This document shows, piece after piece, positions 47,053 to 56,468 of a stretch of DNA of 64,000 nucleotides; position 1 is the first letter of the stretch, and each line of letters begins with the position of its first letter. Under the pieces are notes generated by a model that saw only the letters and a program-made list of their open reading frames with translations, was not told where the DNA came from and searched no databases. The stretch spans positions 1,161,501 through 1,225,500 of the forward strand of contig NZ_LR027573.1 in the NCBI RefSeq assembly GCF_900605015.1. The letters run 5' to 3'. Position numbers and translations under genes: made by a program. Source of the DNA: Olsenella sp. Marseille-P4559. Lineage in GTDB: Bacteria > Actinomycetota > Coriobacteriia > Coriobacteriales > Atopobiaceae.

Positions 47053-47346
47053 ATGAAGGCCTATGAACTGCTGTTCTTTGTCGATCCCACGAGCAACGAG
47101 GAGACTCGCGCTGGCGTCATGAAGCGCATCGAGGTCGCTATAACCACTGACGGCGGCACCGTCGACTCCGTTGAGGAGTGGGGCAAGCGCAAGCTTGCCT
47201 ACGAGATCGACCACCTCACTGAGGGTGACTACACCCTCATCAACTTCCACGCAGATCCTTCCCAGATCGCAGAGCTCGACCGAGTCCTGCGCATCAGCGA
47301 TGCCGTCAAGCGCCACATGATCGTGGCTCGCACGGACAAGGACTAG
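47053..47346 (+). CDS. rpsF: 30S ribosomal protein S6
   Basis: The protein has 97 residues, beginning MKAYELLFFVDP, with the S6 signature GKRKLAYEI (about 44-52). It pairs with S18 in the 30S platform. GAGGAGGTG precedes the ATG. It is the first gene of the rpsF-ssb-rpsR-DUF2232-rplI operon. Confidence 0.97.
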   Translation: MKAYELLFFVDPTSNEETRAGVMKRIEVAITTDGGTVDSVEEWGKRKLAYEIDHLTEGDYTLINFHADPSQIAELDRVLRISDAVKRHMIVARTDKD

Positions 47347-47393
47347 TCAGCGGAAGGTGGGCCTTGCGCCCGCACGGAGAGGTAGTGAGCAAC

Positions 47394-47933
47394 GTGAGTA
47401 TTAATAGAGTGAACATCTCGGGCAACCTCACCAGGGACCCGGAGCTTCGTTCCACCGGTGGTGGCACCCAGGTCCTCTCCTTTGGTGTCGCAGTCAACGA
47501 CCGTCGTCGCAACCAGCAGACCGGCGAGTGGGAGGACGTTCCCAACTACGTCGACTGCGTTGTGTTTGGCGCTCGTGCCGAACCGCTCTCGCGCTACCTC
47601 AGCAAGGGCTCCAAGGTCGCTATCGAAGGAAAGCTTCGCTATAGCTCCTGGGAGACCAAGGAAGGTCAGCGTCGTAGCAAGCTCGAGGTCGTCGTGGACG
47701 AGGTCGAGTTCCTGTCCAGGAACCAGGGTGCCGCACCACAGCAGCAGGGTGCTCCTGCCCAGCGCTATAACAACGCGCCGCAGCCGTCCCAGCAGGCTCC
47801 CTACGCGCCCGCGCCGCAGCCGGCTCCGGCTCAGTATCCTGCCCAGCAGAACTACTCCGCCCCAGCTCCGGCAGCACCGCCTGTCTCTGCGCCCCCCGCA
47901 GCAGACGTCTATGATGAGGACATCCCGTTCTAG
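47394..47933 (+). CDS. ssb: Single-stranded DNA-binding protein
   Basis: The GTG at 47394 (MSINRVNISGN) is the conserved start, with GGAGAGG upstream, giving 179 residues. An OB-fold occupies about 1-108, followed by a Gln/Pro/Ala-rich linker. The tail YDEDIPF is the standard acidic tip that recruits repair and replication partners. Confidence 0.95.
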   Translation: MSINRVNISGNLTRDPELRSTGGGTQVLSFGVAVNDRRRNQQTGEWEDVPNYVDCVVFGARAEPLSRYLSKGSKVAIEGKLRYSSWETKEGQRRSKLEVVVDEVEFLSRNQGAAPQQQGAPAQRYNNAPQPSQQAPYAPAPQPAPAQYPAQQNYSAPAPAAPPVSAPPAADVYDEDIPF

Positions 47934-47981
47934 TAACAGCAAGGGCGGCCATTGAGCCGCCGGTCGAAAGGCAAACCAGAC

Positions 47982-48260
47982 ATGGCTCAGCAGCAGAAAA
48001 AGCAAGAGTTTCAGCGCCAGCCGCGTCGCAAGTACTGCCAGTTTTGCAAGGAGGAGGCCGAGTACATCGACTACAAGGATGTACAGCTCCTTCGCAAGTT
48101 CATGACCGACCGTGGCAAGATCAAGCCCCGTCGCGTCACTGGCGCCTGCACGCAGCACCAGCACGATATCGCGGTTGCCATCAAGCGGGCCCGCGTTATG
48201 GCGCTCCTGCCCTACACCGTCCCCGTGGTCTCCAGCCGCGGTGGCCGCAGCCGCAGCTAG
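47982..48260 (+). CDS. rpsR: 30S ribosomal protein S18
   Basis: The start [10 protein letters not shown] at 47982 (AAAGG upstream) gives 92 residues. The signature [12 protein letters not shown]...GKIKPRR is clear, and a CQFC pair near residue 19-22 is typical of zinc-binding S18 paralogues. It follows ssb by 48 bp. Confidence 0.95.
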   Translation: MAQQQKKQEFQRQPRRKYCQFCKEEAEYIDYKDVQLLRKFMTDRGKIKPRRVTGACTQHQHDIAVAIKRARVMALLPYTVPVVSSRGGRSRS

Positions 48261-48290
48261 GGTGCGGGCGTAAAGAAAAACCACTAGGTC

Positions 48291-49370
48291 ATGACGACGG
48301 AGAAGCATACAGACGAGCAGACCAGGGCCCTTGCGCTCTGGGACGCATCTAACCCAACGGAGAGCTCGCCCGAACAGGGCGGGATTGTTCCTGCGGGGGA
48401 CGGTGCACAGGCACCGCGTGGCGGATCGTCGCTCATCGTCGGGCTTGTCATCTGCGCACTTGGCGGAGCCATTGCTGGATACATCCCCATGCTCGGGTGC
48501 TTCGCCATTGGCTACGGTGCGGTTATCACGCTTGCAGCGCGCAACCACATGCAGACCCTTGCAACACTTGCCTGCGCGCTCGTGCCAGCGGCGGTCGTTG
48601 CCATCGTGGCCGAAGTCGCGACGGCCCCAAGCGTGCTCGTTGCCTGTCTCATAGGCATCGGGACGGCATGGGCCACATCGCGTAGCAAGCTGTCGCTTAC
48701 GGTTGCGTTCGCGCTTGTTGTGTGCGGCACCTTCGCGCTCATCGGCGTAGATGTAATCCAGCTGCAGTCCATGGGCTCCTCCATGGCTGACATGATCACG
48801 GACCTTGTGAATGCGTATGCCTCGGGCATTAGCGTTACGTCCGTCTCAGCGGCAACGCAGATTGACGAACTGCGTGCCATGCTCCAGGTGTACTGGCCCA
48901 GCGCGTACCTCTTCGTGGCACTGATCGAGTTCCTCTGCAGCCTTCTCGGCGCACGAGCGTCAGCAAGACGAGAGGGGTTGGGCGCAACGTTGCCCGCATT
49001 CGCCCGCTACGACGTCCCCGTGTGGCTCGTCGGCGTGCTTGTGGCCGACATCCTAGGGCTTACTGCAGTGGGGCTTGTTCCGGCAGCGTACAGCACCGCT
49101 GTGAACATGGTCTCCGCTAACGTGCTTGTGGCACTCAGGATTGCGTTTGCAGTCCAGGGCTTTGCCGTCATCGCCTGGATCATTCGGACCAGGCATGTGG
49201 GTGCCTTCGCGGGGGCCTGCACCATAATCGCGGGTCTCGTTCTCGAGAACCAGCTTTACGTCATGACCGTCGTGGGGCTTGTCGATGTGTGGAAGAACTT
49301 CCGCCACCTTCCTAGGGGCGTGAAGACCACCATCCAGAGCAACACGGATCAAGATCAGAAGTCGGCATAG
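48291..49370 (+). CDS. DUF2232-type membrane protein
   Basis: The protein has 359 residues. A polar N-terminus (about 1-45) is followed by eight or so hydrophobic helices (about 47-325). Its position between rpsR and rplI, and its topology, match the YybS/DUF2232 family found there in Firmicutes and Actinobacteria. A link with vitamin or substrate transport has been proposed for related proteins, but no function can be read here. Confidence 0.75.
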   Translation: MTTEKHTDEQTRALALWDASNPTESSPEQGGIVPAGDGAQAPRGGSSLIVGLVICALGGAIAGYIPMLGCFAIGYGAVITLAARNHMQTLATLACALVPAAVVAIVAEVATAPSVLVACLIGIGTAWATSRSKLSLTVAFALVVCGTFALIGVDVIQLQSMGSSMADMITDLVNAYASGISVTSVSAATQIDELRAMLQVYWPSAYLFVALIEFLCSLLGARASARREGLGATLPAFARYDVPVWLVGVLVADILGLTAVGLVPAAYSTAVNMVSANVLVALRIAFAVQGFAVIAWIIRTRHVGAFAGACTIIAGLVLENQLYVMTVVGLVDVWKNFRHLPRGVKTTIQSNTDQDQKSA

Positions 49371-49393
49371 CCGACTGAACGAAGGAGTGTCCC

Positions 49394-49915
49394 ATGAAAG
49401 TCATCCTTTTGGGTGAGCTCCGGGGCAAGGGCGGAGAGGGCGACGTCGTCGACGTAGCCCAGGGCTTCGCGGAGAACTATCTCTTCCGCAACAAGATTGC
49501 CCAGCCCGCTACCCCCGGCAACCTTAAGCAGCTCGAGCAGCGTCGCGCCAGCATCGAGAAGCGCGAGGTGGAGCGCATCGCTAACGCCGAGGCCACCAAG
49601 GCCATCCTCGACGGGAAGCTCGTGAAGGTCGACGCGAAGATTGGCGAGGAGGGCCAGCTCTTCGGCTCTGTCACCTCTCAGCAGATTGTCGAGGCCATCA
49701 AGGCCCAGCTCGATGTTGAGGTCGATCGCAAGCGCGTCGTCCGCGGCGCCACGATTAAGACCGCCGGCCGTCACGCCGTCGAAATCAACCTCTACCGTGA
49801 GGTCAACGCGAAGGTTATCGTCTTCGTAGGCGACGAGCCTGTTGCCGAGGAGCCTGAGCCCGTTGAGTCGACCGAGGCTGTAGAGGCCACTGATGCCACC
49901 GAGGCTGCCGAGTAG
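49394..49915 (+). CDS. rplI: 50S ribosomal protein L9
   Basis: The protein has 173 residues. It begins MKVILLGELRGKGGEGDVVDV, the L9 N-terminal signature, with the long connecting helix (about 40-75) and the C-terminal domain (about 78-148). An acidic tail rich in Glu, Val, Ala and Thr (about 152-173) is an extension beyond the usual 150 residues. Confidence 0.96.
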   Translation: MKVILLGELRGKGGEGDVVDVAQGFAENYLFRNKIAQPATPGNLKQLEQRRASIEKREVERIANAEATKAILDGKLVKVDAKIGEEGQLFGSVTSQQIVEAIKAQLDVEVDRKRVVRGATIKTAGRHAVEINLYREVNAKVIVFVGDEPVAEEPEPVESTEAVEATDATEAAE

Positions 49916-50020
49916 CCTTAGGGGTTTTCGACCAGGCTGGCCCTCAACTGGGGATTTCAACAACCCCAGCAAGTCAGGAGCATCGGTTGTGGTCCTCGGC
50001 GAGTAATCGCCTAACACAAA

Positions 50021-50055
50021 TTTGCCCCGCATGCACATGCCGCATGCGGGGCAAA
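50021..50055. terminator. Hairpin after rplI
   Basis: TTTGCCCCGCATG (50021-50033) pairs exactly with CATGCGGGGCAAA (50043-50055). No T-run follows on the plus strand. It probably ends or protects the rpsF-rplI transcript. Confidence 0.6.
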
Positions 50056-50415
50056 CGCCCGAAAAATGCATACGTATGGCTATTCAACTGGGATAATATC
50101 AAGAAATCGGATATTTATACCAAATCAGCTGGATAGCTCCAAACGTAATGAATATTTAAGGCCTTTGCTCCAGAAGGCCTTCTCGGATGTTAACGCACCG
50201 CTTGCCAAATTGTTGAAAACGTTGAAAACTCTCAAAGTGCCCGCTCAGAGAGAGGCGTTTTTAACATCACTTGTAGAAGACTGGAGTGCTTTTTCGCTTG
50301 CCGCAGGTAGAAGGCTTACGGTCGGCGATTGGTTGGTGATGAACCGCGGATGCTCAATGCGGTAGCATCCAGAGGACGAGAAATAGTGGGCAGAGATGGA
50401 GAGGGGTACAGCACG
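50056..50415. other. AT-richer region upstream of dnaB with an uncertain ORF
   Basis: An open frame at 50066-50365 (99 codons) reads as plausible protein (LAKLLKTLKTL, VEDWSAFSLAAGRR) but has no ribosome binding site and AT-rich codons unlike its neighbours. It may be a remnant. A DnaA-box-like word (TTTTCAACA on the minus strand, 50211-50219) lies 200 bp before dnaB. The dnaB promoter must be here. Confidence 0.4.
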
Positions 50416-51804
50416 GTGGCGCAGGACGGGTACGACATCAATCCCACTCAGATGACGGCGACGTCTGATGTTGCGATGCCACAAGACCCCGAGGCCGAAT
50501 CTTCGATTCTCTCGGCCATGCTCATCTCGCAGGACGTTCTGCAGGAATGTCTCATCGAGTTGGATCCGGATGACTTCTACATCCCCTCAAACCGCAAAAT
50601 CTACCTAGCCATGCATGAGATGTTCGACCGCAACATGGCAGTGGACACCATCTCTCTTGCGGACTTCCTCAAGAGCCAAGGGGAGCTTGAGCGCGTGGGT
50701 GGCAGGCCCTACCTGCTTGACCTTGGCAATAACTCGCTTGCGCTCGTTGGATGGCGACGTCACGTTGAGATGCTGCGTCGCGACTCCACACTGCGTCGGA
50801 TGATTTCTGCTGCCGCACAGATCACTGCCTTGGCCTACGATGCCCCCGAGGACACCAAGGAGGTCGTGGACAAGGCCGAGAAGATGCTGCTCGACGTCAC
50901 TAACAGGGACGTGCGTTCTAGCTACCAATCCATCGATACCATCATGAGCGACCTCTTCGACCAGCTCTCGGACATGTGCGAGAACCAGATCTCCGAGCTG
51001 GGAGTGAAGACCGGCTTTCCTACCATCGATTCGAAGCTCCTTGGCTTGCGTCCCGGCCAGATGGTTGTCATCGGCGCCCGCCCTGGCGTTGGTAAGACCT
51101 CGTTTGCGCTCAACCTGGCAGTGAATGCAGCGTTCAATGGTGCGTCGGTTGCGTTCTTCTCGCTCGAGATGAGCAAGATCGAGATCGCCCAGCGCTTGCT
51201 CTCGGCACAGTCGGGCGTCGGCCTGCAGGAGATTCGCTCGGCGCACATCCAGAACGACCAGTGGCCCGAGCTCATTCGCGGTACCGATGAGCTCTCTGGT
51301 CTGGATATCATGGTCGATGATACGCCCGGCACAACCGTCACCGAGATTCGCGCCAAGGCCCGCCGCATGCTCCACGGCAAGAAACTCGGCCTTGTTGTGG
51401 TGGACTACCTGCAACTCCTCTCGCCCCCTGCTGGCATGCGCCGCGCCGACAGCCGTGCCACCGAGGTCTCGGAGATGTCCCGTGGCATCAAAATCATGGC
51501 CAAAGACCTCGAATGCCCCGTCATCGCCCTGTCGCAGCTCTCGCGTCGCGTGACCGAGCGCACCGGCAAGCGTCCCGAGCTCTCGGACCTTCGTGAGTCC
51601 GGCGCAATCGAGCAGGACGCCGACATCGTCATCCTCCTCGACCGTTCCATGGACGAGGAGGAGGCCGCCCGCGACGACCGTCCGGACATGGGTGTGACCA
51701 ACTTCATCATCGCGAAGAACCGCTCGGGCGCGCTTGGTGACGTCCCCCTCACCTTCGTGGGCAACAAGACCAAGTTCCTCGAAGTCACAACCCGTTACGA
51801 CTAG
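50416..51804 (+). CDS. dnaB: Replicative DNA helicase DnaB
   Basis: The GTG at 50416 has GGAGAGGGG 9 nt upstream and gives 462 residues, the usual size. The N-terminal domain starts at PQDPEAESSILSAML. The RecA-like domain has Walker A GARPGVGKT, then FSLEMSK, Walker B VVVDYLQLL and the DnaB motif RESGAIEQDADIV. It unwinds the parental strands at the fork. A DciA-like loader candidate is encoded beside recF. Confidence 0.97.
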   Translation: MAQDGYDINPTQMTATSDVAMPQDPEAESSILSAMLISQDVLQECLIELDPDDFYIPSNRKIYLAMHEMFDRNMAVDTISLADFLKSQGELERVGGRPYLLDLGNNSLALVGWRRHVEMLRRDSTLRRMISAAAQITALAYDAPEDTKEVVDKAEKMLLDVTNRDVRSSYQSIDTIMSDLFDQLSDMCENQISELGVKTGFPTIDSKLLGLRPGQMVVIGARPGVGKTSFALNLAVNAAFNGASVAFFSLEMSKIEIAQRLLSAQSGVGLQEIRSAHIQNDQWPELIRGTDELSGLDIMVDDTPGTTVTEIRAKARRMLHGKKLGLVVVDYLQLLSPPAGMRRADSRATEVSEMSRGIKIMAKDLECPVIALSQLSRRVTERTGKRPELSDLRESGAIEQDADIVILLDRSMDEEEAARDDRPDMGVTNFIIAKNRSGALGDVPLTFVGNKTKFLEVTTRYD

Positions 51805-51888
51805 CTGTCTGGTGCCACCGGCTTAAGTGTGCCCAAGGGGACCCAGACGCACCTGGGGCGGGCCGGCCGCGCCTCCCTACACCAAGGT

Positions 51889-52539
51889 CTACGGCTCCAA
51901 GAGGTCTTCGACCTTGCAGCCAAGCTCTTGGGCAAGGCTCCATACGGACTTGGCCTGCGCCCTGTTGATGTCCTTTTTTCTCTGCTCATACTGTTGGATG
52001 GAGCGCAGGGACACCCCCGAGGCCTCGGATAGCGCGGCTTGGGTAAGGCCGGCGTCTGCCCGATAGCGGCGGAGCCGCGTGGGCGCGTCCCTTTTTGCAA
52101 GGACCTCGGTTATGTAGAGAGAGACGACGCGCGGCGAGGCTATGCGATGAGTCTCAAACAACGAGAAGAGCTCTTTGACCCCAAGATACATGGCGATGCC
52201 GCGAAACGTCGCGCCAGTGTCCCACTGATGGTAGGCGAGCATGCGCCCGCACCACTTCGCTCGGTCTTGCGTCCCCTTGGCCGGGCGCCTCTCGTTCATG
52301 AGCATCAGGTCGAGGCCGTCGGACGATTGCCCCTCGCAGACCGAGAGAACCAGCTCTATGCCCGATCCGCTTAGCTGAGGATTCGCACCCGGTCCATCGA
52401 ACGAACGGGCCAAGGCGGAGCTTGTAAACAGGTCATAGAAGGACTCAAGCCCTCCCGGGAGGAGCTTATCGGCAAAGTCGAAGGCTTTCCCCAAGGTGTT
52501 CATGACGTCACCGAGCCTGTCCTCGGGATAAGGATGCAT
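51889..52539 (-). CDS. XRE-family helix-turn-helix protein with unknown N-terminal domain
   Basis: The protein has 216 residues. The C-terminus (about 155-213) is a clear HTH_3 domain (RYRADAGLTQAALSEASGVS, SLRSIQQYEQ). The N-terminal 150 residues match nothing I know but have a compact helical look. The reversed order, with the DNA-binding part last, suggests an antitoxin-like or MqsA-like arrangement; no toxin gene adjoins it. It converges with dnaB and is divergent from the transporter operon, so it might control that operon. Confidence 0.75.
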   Translation of the reverse strand: MHPYPEDRLGDVMNTLGKAFDFADKLLPGGLESFYDLFTSSALARSFDGPGANPQLSGSGIELVLSVCEGQSSDGLDLMLMNERRPAKGTQDRAKWCGRMLAYHQWDTGATFRGIAMYLGVKELFSLFETHRIASPRVVSLYITEVLAKRDAPTRLRRYRADAGLTQAALSEASGVSLRSIQQYEQRKKDINRAQAKSVWSLAQELGCKVEDLLEP

Positions 52540-52894
52540 CGCTGGTCCCTTCTAAAGTAGTGTAGAAACCGTGATGATTGCGGGTCCTTTTCTACCGTTC
52601 GTCGGATTCCACAATTGGTAGAGAAGAAAACGAGCAGGTAAATGACCGTGACGAACAGGTCAAAATACAAGTATCTCCATAGAGTCAGTAAGCCACTGTA
52701 GTGCGCCCCTTTAGCACCAAAAAAGCAGAAGGAATCGAGATGGCTCGCGGCGATACGGAATTGATATATCTCGACAACGAGCCGCAAGCGGAAAGGCCCA
52801 AAGGGTCATCTGGGCTGAATGCTAGACTGCGGCGCATCGTGCTGGAGGTCGTCTCTTCTGGGGACAGGCAATCGTTAGAAGGAAGGAAGCAGAA
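52540..52894. other. Upstream region of the transporter operon with a possible small ORF
   Basis: This region holds the divergent promoters of the XRE gene and the transporter. A 59-codon frame (52740-52919) has AAGGA before its ATG and overlaps the transporter start by 25 bp, but the product is not recognisable. It may be a leader ORF. The word AGTGTAGAAAC occurs at about 52558 and also near 46708. Confidence 0.4.
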
Positions 52895-54172
52895 ATGGCA
52901 ACCGTTCAAGTCATCTTGATCCTGGCCGTCTTCATCGGCGGTGTTGCGCTGATGATGACCAAGAAGATGCCCGCCATCCTGGTGCTGCCGGCGATGGGCA
53001 TTCTCATCGCCGCCGTCGCTGGTGTGCCGTTTATCTCGGACGACAAAGAGGTGAAGACCATCACCGCCTTCGTGATTGGCTCCGGTGCGGCAAAGCTGGC
53101 CTCCACCATCACGGTGACAATCTTTGGCGCGATTTTTGCCAAGGTCATCCAAAAGGAAGGCATCTCCGATGCAATCATCCGCAAGGCGGCCGAACTCGCC
53201 GGCGACAAGCCCACAATCATCGCAATCGCGCTGACCGCTGCCATCGCAATCATCTTCACCGCCATGAGCGGCGCAGGCCCCGTCATCATGGTGTCCCAGA
53301 TTGCCATCCCGCTGCTCCTCTCGGCGGGGATTTCCCCCGTGGTGGCAGCAAGCCTCATCCTCCTTGGCCTGAATATTGGCCTGCTCTTCAACGTGTCCCA
53401 GTACCAGCTCTACGTCGACACCATCGGGATGGACATGGAGGTCATCAAGTCCACCTCTGTCGTCATGGGCGTTGTGTGCGTCGTCGTCACCCTCGTCTAC
53501 ATCGTCCTCAATACCCGCAACGCCTCCAAGAGCGCTGCCTGGGCAGCCAAGGCCGCCGATGATGCCAAGGGTGTCAACCCCGTCGCGCTTGTCATGCCCA
53601 TCGTCCCCATTGTCCTGGTCTTCTTCCTCAAGTGGAACGCCGAGACCTCCCTTATCGTTACCCTTATCGTGACCGCCCTCATCACCAAGCCTGGCCAGGC
53701 CATGCAGGTGCTCTCCAGCTCCGTCGTCGAGGGCATCAAGGATGTCGCCGGCGTCATTGCCCTCATGATTGGCATCGGCATCCTGCTCAACGGCGTCGCC
53801 GCTCCCGAGACCTCTGCCCTCATGCAGCCCATCATCTCCATGATTTTGCCGAGTAACCCTGTTGTCTACGTCATCCTCTTCACCATCCTGTCCCCGCTGG
53901 CCCTCTACCGCGGCCCGCTGAACATGTATGGCCTAGGCTCCGGCCTTGCCAACATCTTCGTTGCTGCAGGCACCCTGTCCCCGGCCGCAGTCGGCATGGC
54001 GCTACGCTCCACAAGCGTTGTCCAGTGTGTCTCCGACCCCACCAACACCCAAAACGTCATCGTCGCGGATTACGCCAACGTCGACGTCAACGATATCCTG
54101 AAGTCCACCCTGCCCTACACCATGGCTATGGCGCTGTGTATCCTGACCTACACGGCTGTCGCCCTGTTCTGA
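52895..54172 (+). CDS. Multi-pass transporter of the hydantoinase-like operon
   Basis: The protein has 425 residues with about eleven hydrophobic helices, an internal duplication-like layout and the re-entrant-type segments TAMSGAGPVIMVSQIAIP (about 127-144) and SPLALYRGPLNMYGLG (about 332-347). It looks like an ion-transporter-superfamily carrier (CitMHS/GntP-like). The substrate is unknown; the following HyuA-like gene suggests a cyclic amide or carboxylate. GGAAGGAAG precedes the ATG. It is the first gene of a four-gene operon. Confidence 0.7.
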   Translation: MATVQVILILAVFIGGVALMMTKKMPAILVLPAMGILIAAVAGVPFISDDKEVKTITAFVIGSGAAKLASTITVTIFGAIFAKVIQKEGISDAIIRKAAELAGDKPTIIAIALTAAIAIIFTAMSGAGPVIMVSQIAIPLLLSAGISPVVAASLILLGLNIGLLFNVSQYQLYVDTIGMDMEVIKSTSVVMGVVCVVVTLVYIVLNTRNASKSAAWAAKAADDAKGVNPVALVMPIVPIVLVFFLKWNAETSLIVTLIVTALITKPGQAMQVLSSSVVEGIKDVAGVIALMIGIGILLNGVAAPETSALMQPIISMILPSNPVVYVILFTILSPLALYRGPLNMYGLGSGLANIFVAAGTLSPAAVGMALRSTSVVQCVSDPTNTQNVIVADYANVDVNDILKSTLPYTMAMALCILTYTAVALF

Positions 54173-54315
54173 GCAACGTCCTTTGGCCTGGCGACCTTCA
54201 AGGCCGTCTGGGCCTTCGGTTTCGCGCGTCCGTTCTTCTCGCCTTGCCCAAGATGCCGAGAAGGATGGGCGTGCGCTTCGACTCTTTTCCACCAGGTCCA
54301 AAAGAAAGGCTTGAC

Positions 54316-56466
54316 ATGGGTAAGCACAGCGTGAGGATTGGTATCGACGTCGGAGGCACCTTCACCGACGCCGTTGTCATCGACAACGAGACCTTCGAGG
54401 TCCTTGCCAAGGAGAAGGTTCCGACCACGCACCATGCCAAGCAGGGCGTCGCCGCCGGAATCGTGCAGGCGATCGACAAGGTCCTGGCCACGAATGACAT
54501 CTCGCCCGACGATGTGGTCTTCATTGCCCACGGCACCACGCAGGCGACCAATGCTCTCCTTGAGGGAGACGTTGCCAAGGTTGGCGTCATCGGCATGGGG
54601 AAGGGTGTGGGGGCGGGCATGGCTGGCTCCGAGACCACCGTGGGAAACATCGAACTCGCTCCAGGCAAATGCCTGGAGACCGAACACGAGTTCATCGAGA
54701 GCGGCTCGCTTTCCGACAAGCCCATAGCTGCCGCCGTCGACGTACTTCGCGACCGCGGCTGCGAGGTCATCGTGGCCTCTGAGAGCTATTCGGTGGATGA
54801 TCCCGCCAACGAGCAGCGCGTTGTCGCCAAGGCAAACGAGATGGGTATGGTCGCCACGGGTGGCTACGAGATCTCGCAGCTCTACGGCCTTTCCGCCCGC
54901 ACGCGTACGGCCGCAGTCAACGCCGCCCTGATTCCCAAGATGATGGAGACCGCCAACATGACGGAGGGTGCCGTCAAGGACTCTGGCATAAGAAAGCCCC
55001 TCATGATTATGCGTTGTGACGGCGGCGTCATGTCAATCGACGAGGTCCGCAAGCGCCCCATCCTCACCATGCTCTCCGGCCTGGCGGCGGGCGTGGCGGG
55101 CGCCCTTATGTACGAGAAGATCACCGACGGCATCTTCCTTGAGGCCGGCGGTACCTCGACTGACATCTCCGCCATCAAAGATGGTAAGGTCATGATTAAG
55201 AACGCCACCGTCGGCGGCCACAAGCTCTATCTGACCTCGCTCGACGTGCGTACCCTAGGCATCGCCGGCGGCTCCATGATTGTGGTCGAGGACGGCAGGA
55301 TTGCAGACGTGGGCCCGCGTTCTGCCCATATCGCCGATAAGGACTACGAGGTCTTCACCCCAGCCGAGAGCATTTGCGATCCCAAGGTTGAGCTCATCGC
55401 CCCACGAGAGGACGACCAGCCTAACTACGCCGTTGTCGCGTGCTCGAACGGCAAGTCCTACGCCCTCACGCTCTGTGGCGCGGCAAACATCCTAGGCTAT
55501 GTCCCTGAGGGAGATTACGCTGCAGGCAACGTTGAGTCTGCGAGAAAGGCGTGGCAGGCGCTTGCCGACAAGATTGGCGGTACCGTCGAGTCCCTTTGCG
55601 AACAGACCATGGACATCGCCATGGGCAAGGTCGCCCAGATAGTGCAGGGCCTTGTCTCCGACTATGACCTCAACCCCAACCTTATCTACCTTGTGGGCGG
55701 TGGCGGCGCCGCATCCGTGGTCACTCCCGCGCTGGGGAAAAGGATGGGCATCCGACACCGCATCGCAAAGAACGCCCCGTACATCTCCACCATTGGCGTC
55801 TCCCTTGCGCTTGTGCGCGAGCAGATCGAGCGCAACGTGGCCAGCCCCACCGACGAGGACATCCGAAAGATTCGCCACGATGTGACGGAAGCCATCACGC
55901 GCGCGGGCGCGGACACCGCTACCGTCGACATCACCGTAGAGGTCGACGCCCAGAAGAACATCCTGAGGGCGACGGCAACGGGCGCGACCGAGCTGCGCAC
56001 AAAAGACCGGAACTCCCAGGCAAAGAGCGAGGACGAGCTCGCCGCAATTGTCGCCGAGGCATGTGGAGTCGAGAAAACCGCGGTCGAGAAGGTCGCGAGC
56101 GAGGGTCGTTGGCATGTCTACCAGGCAAACATTGTCAAGAAGGTCCTCTTCGGCCTCATGAAGAGCAAGAAGAGCGTAGTGCGCGTGATAGACGAGGAGG
56201 GCGTGATTCGTCTCCAGAAGGATGACGCGCGTGCTGCCGTCTTCACAAAGGGTGAGATTGACGGGGCCCTCTCGGACTTCGTCGACTCGATGACGCTCTA
56301 CACGGATGCCGGCGCCACGCTGCCCAAGACCTACCTCTTCTTTGGCCAGAGGATGTCTGACCTCTCCGGCGTTCTCAATAAAGACCAGCTCATGAGCTTA
56401 GCCAAGATAGAACTCGAGTTTGCCGGCGACGACCAGCCCGTCATTGTGGTCGCCGCCAGGGGCTAG
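54316..56466 (+). CDS. Hydantoinase/oxoprolinase family protein (HyuA-like)
   Basis: The start MGKHSVRIG at 54316 (GAAAGG upstream) gives 716 residues, the normal HyuA length. The N-terminal phosphate motif RIGIDVGGTFTD (7-18), HGTTQATNALLEGD (about 75-88) and the second phosphate motif EAGGTSTDIS (about 276-285) place it in the ASKHA-fold hydantoinase A/oxoprolinase family, which opens 5-membered cyclic amides with ATP. The usual partner HyuB is absent from the operon. The exact substrate is therefore unknown. Confidence 0.88.
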   Translation: MGKHSVRIGIDVGGTFTDAVVIDNETFEVLAKEKVPTTHHAKQGVAAGIVQAIDKVLATNDISPDDVVFIAHGTTQATNALLEGDVAKVGVIGMGKGVGAGMAGSETTVGNIELAPGKCLETEHEFIESGSLSDKPIAAAVDVLRDRGCEVIVASESYSVDDPANEQRVVAKANEMGMVATGGYEISQLYGLSARTRTAAVNAALIPKMMETANMTEGAVKDSGIRKPLMIMRCDGGVMSIDEVRKRPILTMLSGLAAGVAGALMYEKITDGIFLEAGGTSTDISAIKDGKVMIKNATVGGHKLYLTSLDVRTLGIAGGSMIVVEDGRIADVGPRSAHIADKDYEVFTPAESICDPKVELIAPREDDQPNYAVVACSNGKSYALTLCGAANILGYVPEGDYAAGNVESARKAWQALADKIGGTVESLCEQTMDIAMGKVAQIVQGLVSDYDLNPNLIYLVGGGGAASVVTPALGKRMGIRHRIAKNAPYISTIGVSLALVREQIERNVASPTDEDIRKIRHDVTEAITRAGADTATVDITVEVDAQKNILRATATGATELRTKDRNSQAKSEDELAAIVAEACGVEKTAVEKVASEGRWHVYQANIVKKVLFGLMKSKKSVVRVIDEEGVIRLQKDDARAAVFTKGEIDGALSDFVDSMTLYTDAGATLPKTYLFFGQRMSDLSGVLNKDQLMSLAKIELEFAGDDQPVIVVAARG

Positions 56467-56468
56467 GC

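Noticed and set aside
50066-50365. A 99-codon gene between rplI and dnaB
   Set aside because: No ribosome binding site, atypical codons and no recognisable domain; kept only as an uncertain ORF in the region note.
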